This document shows, piece after piece, positions 24,539-29,216 of a stretch of 29,216 bases of DNA. The position numbers and the translations under genes were made by a program. Source of the DNA: a virus; IMG/VR virus record IMGVR_UViG_3300032246_002341, positions 1-29,216 of that record, one strand, 5' to 3'. How positions within the stretch are numbered: the stretch's first letter is position 1; every line of letters starts with the position of its first letter. The notes beneath the pieces were generated by a model. The model made no database searches, had not been told where the DNA came from, and worked only from the letters and a program-made list of their open reading frames with translations.

Positions 24539-26115
24539 TGGAACACAATGTAACAATAATGGACGATAACGAAGATAACGAAGTACAAGTTAGATCAAAC
24601 GTAGACTTTGGTTTTGGCAATTCTATATCAGAAGCATTTGAAGACCCATTTGCTAAATCGTGGGATGACATTAAAAAGATGGATGGGCTTAATCCAAATA
24701 TTCGTCGTCAAGCAAATAGACTTGAAAAGTCATTTACTGGCATAGATGATGCAAAATCTAAAAAGCTTGATCCACTTGATTTAACAGGTTATTCATTATT
24801 CCAGATTGTTCAACCTCCATTTAATATGCTTTATCTTTCACAGCTTTATGACGTATCTCCATATCATCACTCAGCAGTTAATGCTAAGGTTGCAAACGTT
24901 GTGGGTCTCGGATATAAGTTTGAAGAAACATTTAAGGTTACACAAAAAGTACAAGATGTAATTGATGAGCCAAAAAAGCTTGACAGATTACGTACAAAGA
25001 TTGAAGCAGCAAAAGTTGAATTGCGTGATTTTATTGAATCTTTAAATTCAGATGATTCTTTTACAGAAAACATGAAAAAGGTTTATACAGACCTAGAAGC
25101 AACAGGAAATGCATATCTTGAAGTTGGTCGCACAGCCACAGGAAAGATTGGTTATTTAGGACACATTCCTACAACCACAATGCGTATTCGTCGTCACCGT
25201 GATGGGTTTGTTCAAGTTGTTTATAATCGTTACACATTTTTTAGAAATTTTGGAGACACAGAAACTCCAGATCAAATTGGTACAGATCCACAGCCAAACG
25301 AAGTAATTCACTTTAAAAAGTTTACTCCGTCAAACACATATTATGGAGTCCCAGATATTTTATCTGCAAAGAATGCTGTAGCTGGTGATGAATTTGCACA
25401 AAGATTTAATTTAGATTATTTTGAAAACAAAGCTGTTCCACGTTATATTATTACAGTAAAGGGTGCAAAATTAAGCGCAGACTCTGAGCGTAAACTTCTT
25501 GAATTTTTTCAAACAGGGCTTAAGGGGCGTAATCATAGAACGCTTTATATACCACTCCCATCAGATGGTGAAAATAGTCGTGTTGAGTTTAAAATGGATC
25601 CAGTTGAAGCGGGAGTTCAAGACTCTTCATTTAACAACTACGCTATAGAAAATAGAGATCGTATCCTTATTGCTCACCGTGTTCCAATTTCTAAAATTGG
25701 CATGCCTGCTGGAGTATCATTGGCAAACGCTAAAGATGCTGACAAAACTTTTAAAGAGCAAGTATGTCGTCCAATGCAAGAAGAGCTTGAGTATAAGCTC
25801 AATAAAATACTTTCTGAGTTTACAGACGCATTTGTTCTTAGATTTGAGGAATTGTCTCTTACAGATGAAGAAACAATGGCAAGAATTGATGATACTTACC
25901 TAAAGGGTAAAGTAATACTTCCAAATGAAGTTCGTTCAAGAAAGGGCCTAGCCCCAATTGAAGGCGGAGACGAACCTTTGGAATTAAAACCTCAACAAGC
26001 AGCAGATGCAAGAATGGATGGCAGTAGAGAACGTGATACGCAAAGAAATCTAAACGCACCAGATAAATCTGGAGGCGGAAGAAATCCAAAAGGTGAAGGT
26101 AAAAAAGTACAATAA
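24538..26115 (+). CDS. Portal protein (PBSX/HK97-type)
   Basis: The 525-residue product has the features of PBSX-family portals. After a variable N-terminus comes PPFNMLYLSQLYDVSPYHHS (residues ~98-117), then AKVANVVGLGYKF. Further on are LEATGNAYLEVGRTATGKIG (~185-204), PNEVIHFKKFTPSNTYYGVP (~259-278) and the helix DEFAQRFNLDYFENKAVPRY. Next come AHRVPISKIGMPAGVSLANA, KTFKEQVCRPMQEELEYKLN and a C-terminal 'VRSRKGLAPIEGGDEP' module, the usual tail of phage portals. Twelve copies would form the ring through which DNA enters and leaves the capsid. Overlap with the preceding stop (TAATG) indicates coupling. The C-terminus is Gly/Lys-rich and disordered-looking. The length is normal for the family. 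Confidence 0.88.
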   Translation: MEHNVTIMDDNEDNEVQVRSNVDFGFGNSISEAFEDPFAKSWDDIKKMDGLNPNIRRQANRLEKSFTGIDDAKSKKLDPLDLTGYSLFQIVQPPFNMLYLSQLYDVSPYHHSAVNAKVANVVGLGYKFEETFKVTQKVQDVIDEPKKLDRLRTKIEAAKVELRDFIESLNSDDSFTENMKKVYTDLEATGNAYLEVGRTATGKIGYLGHIPTTTMRIRRHRDGFVQVVYNRYTFFRNFGDTETPDQIGTDPQPNEVIHFKKFTPSNTYYGVPDILSAKNAVAGDEFAQRFNLDYFENKAVPRYIITVKGAKLSADSERKLLEFFQTGLKGRNHRTLYIPLPSDGENSRVEFKMDPVEAGVQDSSFNNYAIENRDRILIAHRVPISKIGMPAGVSLANAKDADKTFKEQVCRPMQEELEYKLNKILSEFTDAFVLRFEELSLTDEETMARIDDTYLKGKVILPNEVRSRKGLAPIEGGDEPLELKPQQAADARMDGSRERDTQRNLNAPDKSGGGRNPKGEGKKVQ

Positions 26116-26149
26116 TAAGCACTGTAAATTATGAGTTAATTATAAACAC

Positions 26150-26158
26150 TGCTATTAT
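26150..26158 (+). promoter_or_regulatory. Extended -10 promoter (TGCTATTAT), near-leaderless
   Basis: TG-C-TATTAT lies 11 bases before the ATG at 26170 with no SD between, in the 54-base gap after the portal gene. A perfect 6-bp inverted repeat ATGTAA-A-TTACAT (26157-26169) partly overlaps it and abuts the start codon. Confidence 0.45.
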
Positions 26159-26169
26159 GTAAATTACAT
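26157..26169. promoter_or_regulatory. 13-bp palindrome at the protease gene start, possible operator
   Basis: ATGTAA, one base, TTACAT forms a perfect inverted repeat between the -10 box and the ATG. TGTAAATTA from within it is repeated directly at 26123-26131. This may be a regulator-binding site or chance in AT-rich DNA. Confidence 0.25.
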
Positions 26170-27546
26170 ATGGAACTACAAAAAACGTATTGGCAAAACA
26201 GCGAATCATCAATGGCCTTATCCTTCCCTATTGCAAAGGTGAATAAGGAAAAAAGAACCGTATCTGGATTTGCATCACTAGATAACGTAGATCGTCATGG
26301 CGACATTGTTACAGCTGAAGCAAGTAAAAAAGCATTTGAAAATTTTAGAGGAAATATCCGTGAAATGCACGGTCCATCTGCTGTAGGCAAAATGATTGAT
26401 TTTAAAGAAGATGCATTTTTTGATAAAGCATCTGGTAAAAAGTATAGCGGTGTTTATGTAACTGCATATATCTCAAAGGGTGCACAAGATGCATGGGAAA
26501 AAGTTTTAGACGGAACATATTCTGGTTTTTCAATTGGTGGAAACATCGTAGATGCAAAAATGGAAAAAGCAGATGGCGGAGATGAAGAACGCAGAGTTAT
26601 TCATAATTATGATCTTCATGAATTATCATTAGTAGATTCACCAGCAAACCCACTTGCTAATTTCTTTTCTATTCAAAAAATGGCAAAGGGCATGACATTG
26701 GAAAATGTATTTTGGTGTAAAGAAGATGAAGTTGCTTCAACAACAACAGAAATTACAAAAGATTGTTCAGTTTGTGGAGATGCAATGACAAACGTTGGTT
26801 GGGTTGAACAAGCAGATACAGAAAAGTTTGAAGCAATTGAAAAAGTAATTGATTCTTATTTTAAGAAAGATGATGCGCCAGGACCAACACATTCAGCTTT
26901 AGAAACAGCAGCTCCAACAAATGTAGTTGATACTAATTCAGCAATCAATCTTTATCCAGATCAAAATAAAACAAAAAAGGTTTCGCCTATCAATGTTGAT
27001 GCGGCGATTATAAAGAAAAATGAAGGAGGAAATGAAATGACAGAAGAAACAAACGCAGAAGTAGCTCCAGAAGTTACTGAAGTTGAAACTCCCGCTGTTG
27101 AAGAAGTAGCAGAAGTTACAGAAGCACCAGCAGTAGACGCAGGAGAAGCAATCGAAAAGGCTGTTGCTATTTCAGAGGTTGAGGATACACTTGATTTCAC
27201 AAAGATGGTAACTGACCTTAAGACCTTCTTTAATGATTCTATTGAAAAGAATTATGCAACCCATGCAGCAACAGTTCAAGATGTTTATCGCATTGTTGAG
27301 GAAACAAGGGCAGAAATGTCAAAAGCGATTGACGAAATTAAGGCTAAGCATGATGAAATCAACAAGTCAATTACAGATATGTATGGAAAGATTGAGTATG
27401 TTGATAATAAGCTGAACGGATTTGAGTCCGCAACAGCAGTTAAGAAGTCCAGTGATCTTAACGGATCATTGGAGCAAGAAAAAATCCAAAAAAGTATATG
27501 GCAAGGACACTTCCTCGGTGTTAATAGCTTAACTAAAAATCTATAA
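26170..27546 (+). CDS. Capsid maturation protease with C-terminal scaffold domain
   Basis: The 458-residue product has an N-terminal protease domain of the S78/XkdF kind (about residues 18-170): VSGFASLDNVDRHGDIVTAE, then REMHGP with the likely catalytic His67, then AWEKVLDGTYSGFSIGG with the likely Ser121, then HNYDLHELSLVDSPANPLAN, a strong family hallmark. A Cys cluster follows (FWCKEDE, DCSVCGD near 183-202). Residues 290-458 are acidic (EVAPEVTEVETPAVEEVAEV) and then coiled-coil (TRAEMSKAIDEIKAKHDEIN), a typical scaffold. It lies between portal and capsid genes as in HK97-like phages. Residue 15 is an alternative start Met. An internal ribosome-binding site within the gene suggests a second product. 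Confidence 0.82.
   Translation: MELQKTYWQNSESSMALSFPIAKVNKEKRTVSGFASLDNVDRHGDIVTAEASKKAFENFRGNIREMHGPSAVGKMIDFKEDAFFDKASGKKYSGVYVTAYISKGAQDAWEKVLDGTYSGFSIGGNIVDAKMEKADGGDEERRVIHNYDLHELSLVDSPANPLANFFSIQKMAKGMTLENVFWCKEDEVASTTTEITKDCSVCGDAMTNVGWVEQADTEKFEAIEKVIDSYFKKDDAPGPTHSALETAAPTNVVDTNSAINLYPDQNKTKKVSPINVDAAIIKKNEGGNEMTEETNAEVAPEVTEVETPAVEEVAEVTEAPAVDAGEAIEKAVAISEVEDTLDFTKMVTDLKTFFNDSIEKNYATHAATVQDVYRIVEETRAEMSKAIDEIKAKHDEINKSITDMYGKIEYVDNKLNGFESATAVKKSSDLNGSLEQEKIQKSIWQGHFLGVNSLTKNL
27023..27029 (+). promoter_or_regulatory. Internal Shine-Dalgarno (AAGGAGG) for the nested scaffold start
   Basis: AAGGAGG, complementary to the anti-SD, lies seven bases before an in-frame ATG at 27037 inside the protease-scaffold gene. 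It is as strong as any SD in the window, and its place at the domain boundary argues against chance. Confidence 0.65.
27037..27546 (+). CDS. Nested in-frame scaffold protein (internal start in the protease gene)
   Basis: The ATG at 27037 is codon 290 of the protease gene and is preceded by an ideal SD. Translation from it gives a 169-residue protein, MTEETNAEVAPEVTEVETPA onwards, consisting only of the acidic and coiled-coil scaffold half. This arrangement is known from phage lambda, where Nu3 scaffold is translated from an internal start in the protease gene C. The sequence here shows both the SD and the domain boundary; production of the short form is inferred. Excess free scaffold over protease would be expected to help procapsid assembly. 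Confidence 0.6.
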   Translation: MTEETNAEVAPEVTEVETPAVEEVAEVTEAPAVDAGEAIEKAVAISEVEDTLDFTKMVTDLKTFFNDSIEKNYATHAATVQDVYRIVEETRAEMSKAIDEIKAKHDEINKSITDMYGKIEYVDNKLNGFESATAVKKSSDLNGSLEQEKIQKSIWQGHFLGVNSLTKNL

Positions 27547-27570
27547 AAAAATAAGGTGGTGAAATAAAAA

Positions 27571-28698
27571 ATGAGTAATGAACTATTACAAAAAGTAATT
27601 GATACAACTAATCTCGGTGCAAGCGGAGTACAAGCGTCAACTGACACTTCTACACTTAGCGGTTCTGGACTTCTATATCCAGATCAAGCTAATCGTTTCC
27701 TAGATTACATGTGGGATGCGACTATTTTAGCAAAGGCAGCTCGTACAATTCGTATGCGCTCCAATACAACTGAAATTGATCGTGTTTCAGTCGGTCAGAG
27801 AATTATGACTGTTGCTTCTGAGGACCAACCTCGTGACTATGTCAGCGCAACAGAAAATGCTTCTTTTACAAACGCAGCTGCAACTTTCTCAAAGGTTTCT
27901 TTGACAACACGCAAGCTTCGTCTTGACTGGGAACTTTCATCAGAGTCTCTTGAAGACAATATTGAAGGTCCAGATCTAGAAGACCACATTGCACGTCTTA
28001 TGGCTACCCAGGCTGGTAACGATATCGAGGATGTTCTCATCAACGGTACAGGTACAAGCACAGGTTTGCTTTCAGCGTTTAAGGGCTTCAGAGCACTTGC
28101 ACTCGCAAATGCACACGTTGTGGATGCTAACGGACTAGGACTTGACAAGGCTGTATTCAACCTTGCAATCAAGACCCTTCCACGTAAGTACAAGCAACGT
28201 CGTAACCAACTTCGATTCTTCTCAGGATCAAACTTGGTACAAGATTATTTGTACAACCTAACTGCTAACGCAGGTAACGGCAATCCATTCGATATCGCTT
28301 CTGGCGTTATCCGTGGTGATGTTTCTGCTAACGATGGCGGTCCAGGTACTGTAACACCATTCGCATTTGGTATTCCAGTGATTAACGTTCCATTGATGGA
28401 TGAAACTCGTGCAGGAGACTATTCAAGCCCAAGCGGTTTGCATGGTGATCTTCACTTGACATTCCCACAGAACTTTATCATCGGTATCAAGCGTGATGTT
28501 ACTGTTTATCGTCTATTCCAACCAAAGAAGGATACAATTGAGTACACTCTCTTTATCCGTGTTGGTTGCCAAGTAGAAAACTTCGATGCACACGTAATCG
28601 TAAAGAACATTAAGGTATCAGGCTCAACAGGTACATCATTTGGTTCCGTAACACACGGATCAAACGTAACTGGTGGCTCAGGAACCTACACATACTAA
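27571..28698 (+). CDS. Major capsid protein (HK97 fold)
   Basis: The 375-residue product has a long strong SD (AAGGTGGTGA) nine bases before the ATG. Family-like features are the N-terminal arm with LLYPDQANRFLDYMWDATIL (residues ~34-53) and RKLRLDWELSSESLEDN (~113-129). Also seen are the helix IARLMATQAGNDIEDVLINGTGTS, 'FGIPVINVPLMDE' and TFPQNFIIGIKRDVTVYRLF near the C-terminus, the usual P-domain and A-domain parts of HK97-like capsid proteins. Its place directly after the protease-scaffold gene supports this. It uses more C-ending codons than its neighbours (27 of 60 bases are G or C in 28141-28200, against 15 of 60 in 25021-25080), fitting high expression. The C-terminal Gly/Ser/Thr tail may be exposed. 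Confidence 0.85.
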   Translation: MSNELLQKVIDTTNLGASGVQASTDTSTLSGSGLLYPDQANRFLDYMWDATILAKAARTIRMRSNTTEIDRVSVGQRIMTVASEDQPRDYVSATENASFTNAAATFSKVSLTTRKLRLDWELSSESLEDNIEGPDLEDHIARLMATQAGNDIEDVLINGTGTSTGLLSAFKGFRALALANAHVVDANGLGLDKAVFNLAIKTLPRKYKQRRNQLRFFSGSNLVQDYLYNLTANAGNGNPFDIASGVIRGDVSANDGGPGTVTPFAFGIPVINVPLMDETRAGDYSSPSGLHGDLHLTFPQNFIIGIKRDVTVYRLFQPKKDTIEYTLFIRVGCQVENFDAHVIVKNIKVSGSTGTSFGSVTHGSNVTGGSGTYTY

Positions 28699-28720
28699 TA
28701 TTTATTAGTTGCAAGATTGG

Positions 28721-28744
28721 GGGAAGGATAGAAATATCCTTCCC
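28721..28744 (+). terminator. Hairpin terminator after the major capsid gene
   Basis: GGGAAGGATA-GAAA-TATCCTTCCC is a perfect 10-bp stem with a GAAA tetraloop, extendable by two G-T pairs at its base. It is followed by TTAATCATTTTCT, only moderately T-rich. It lies 22 bases after the capsid stop and before a new -10 box. It would terminate transcription or protect the 3' end of capsid mRNA. Confidence 0.75.
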
Positions 28745-28756
28745 TTAATCATTTTC

Positions 28757-28765
28757 TGCTATAAT
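28757..28765 (+). promoter_or_regulatory. Extended -10 promoter (TGCTATAAT)
   Basis: TG-C-TATAAT follows the hairpin by 12 bases and precedes the ATG at 28792 by 26 bases, with SD AGAGGAAG between. No -35 match is clear. Terminator and promoter together reset transcription after the capsid gene. Confidence 0.55.
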
Positions 28766-28791
28766 TAAGTTACATTAACGAGAGGAAGATA

Positions 28792-29190
28792 ATGTCATTT
28801 TCAGATTTAAAAATAAGCGAGTTAAAAAAGGCAGCCGAGTCATTTGGAGTAGATCTTGATGGATCTAAAACAAAGACAGAAATTGTAGCACTTCTTGAAG
28901 AAGAAGGAATCACTTATCAAATGTATGAAAAGTTTACCAATACTGAAAAGCAAGAAATTGAAATTTCAGAGCTAGACAAGAAACAGAGAGAGAAGAAAAT
29001 TATGAAAACTGAAAACTCAGTACTAGTAAAAATGGATAGAGATAATTTCTCTTACCAAGCAATGGGTCATTCTTTTACACAACAGCACCCATTTGTAGCT
29101 ATGTCAGAATCAGATGCACAACGTATCTTTGATACACAAGAAGGTTTTAGACTTGCGACTCCAAGAGAGGCTCAAGAATTCTACGCATAA
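28792..29190 (+). CDS. SAP/HeH-like domain head protein
   Basis: The 132-residue product begins with a short helix-extension-helix motif (FSDLKISELKKAAESFGVDL ... SKTKTEIVALLEEEGI, residues 1-40) of the SAP/HeH or Rho-N-like type, known for nucleic-acid contact and often found in small proteins next to phage capsid genes. A charged helical linker follows (KQEIEISELDKKQREKKIMK). The C-terminal half, ENSVLVKMDRDNFSYQAMGH then FTQQHPFVAMSESDAQRIFD and GFRLATPREAQEFYA, is a compact domain I have seen in other phage head regions. It may be a head-completion or capsid-associated protein. It has its own promoter and SD. Confidence 0.65.
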   Translation: MSFSDLKISELKKAAESFGVDLDGSKTKTEIVALLEEEGITYQMYEKFTNTEKQEIEISELDKKQREKKIMKTENSVLVKMDRDNFSYQAMGHSFTQQHPFVAMSESDAQRIFDTQEGFRLATPREAQEFYA

Positions 29191-29204
29191 CGGAGGCGTT
29201 TTAA

Positions 29205-29216
29205 TTGCAAAATATA
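29205..29216 (+). CDS. Start of the next gene, truncated by the window end
   Basis: A TTG codon followed by CAAAATATA lies eight bases after GGAGG (29192-29196), just after the stop of the previous gene. Only four codons (M-Q-N-I if TTG is the start) are visible, so no function can be given. In phages with this order the next gene is often a head-tail connector. Confidence 0.4.

Noticed and set aside
27571-28698. Capsid gene acquired recently by horizontal transfer because of higher GC
   Set aside because: High expression gives the same codon pattern, and its portal-protease-capsid context is normal; kept only as a composition observation.

Overview
The window is a stretch of a tailed bacteriophage (Caudoviricetes) genome. 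Every supported gene is on the + strand, the genes are tightly packed, and almost all look like virion genes. The DNA is AT-rich apart from the glycine-codon-rich genes and the major capsid gene. The host cannot be named from the sequence. Shine-Dalgarno (SD) sites of the AAGGAG type are common. Four starts appear leaderless or nearly so, with a -10 box abutting the ATG and no SD. That habit would suit an actinobacterial host, but this is inference. No integrase, repressor, tRNA, polymerase or terminase is visible.

Layout. Positions 1-7298 hold three large tail or fibre proteins: a 5'-truncated one, a 1383-aa multidomain protein resembling structural proteins of marine T4-like phages, and a 724-aa repeat-built fibre. 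Positions 7338-12444 hold a small beta-rich protein, five consecutive glycine-rich adhesin-like paralogues (two alternating subtypes, A-B-A-A-B) and a small possible assembly protein. Positions 12459-14689 hold three overlapping genes behind a promoter with both -35 and -10 boxes: a GH43/GH130-like beta-propeller, a TPR-like helical protein and an FkbM-type methyltransferase. They look like a glycan-modification module placed inside the receptor-binding region.

Positions 14726-24139 continue the fibre arsenal: two collagen-like (Gly-X-Gln/Thr) fibres, a LamG-type lectin-like protein, a small beta protein, two seven-bladed WD40-like propellers flanking a small helical protein, and a large double-LamG-like protein. 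Positions 24200-29190 form the head module: a conserved small protein, a PBSX/HK97-type portal, a maturation protease whose C-terminal scaffold region carries its own internal ribosome-binding site and start, the HK97-fold major capsid protein, a perfect hairpin likely to act as terminator, and a SAP/HeH-like head protein. The last 12 bases probably begin the next gene.

How it works together. The head genes build the procapsid (portal, scaffold/protease, capsid). The preceding ~24 kb encodes an unusually large and internally recombining set of host-recognition proteins. The strongest leads are the glycine-rich gene array, the embedded glycan module, an 87-nt identical tract shared by the two propeller genes, the correlation between -10 position and SD presence across eight starts, and the nested scaffold start.
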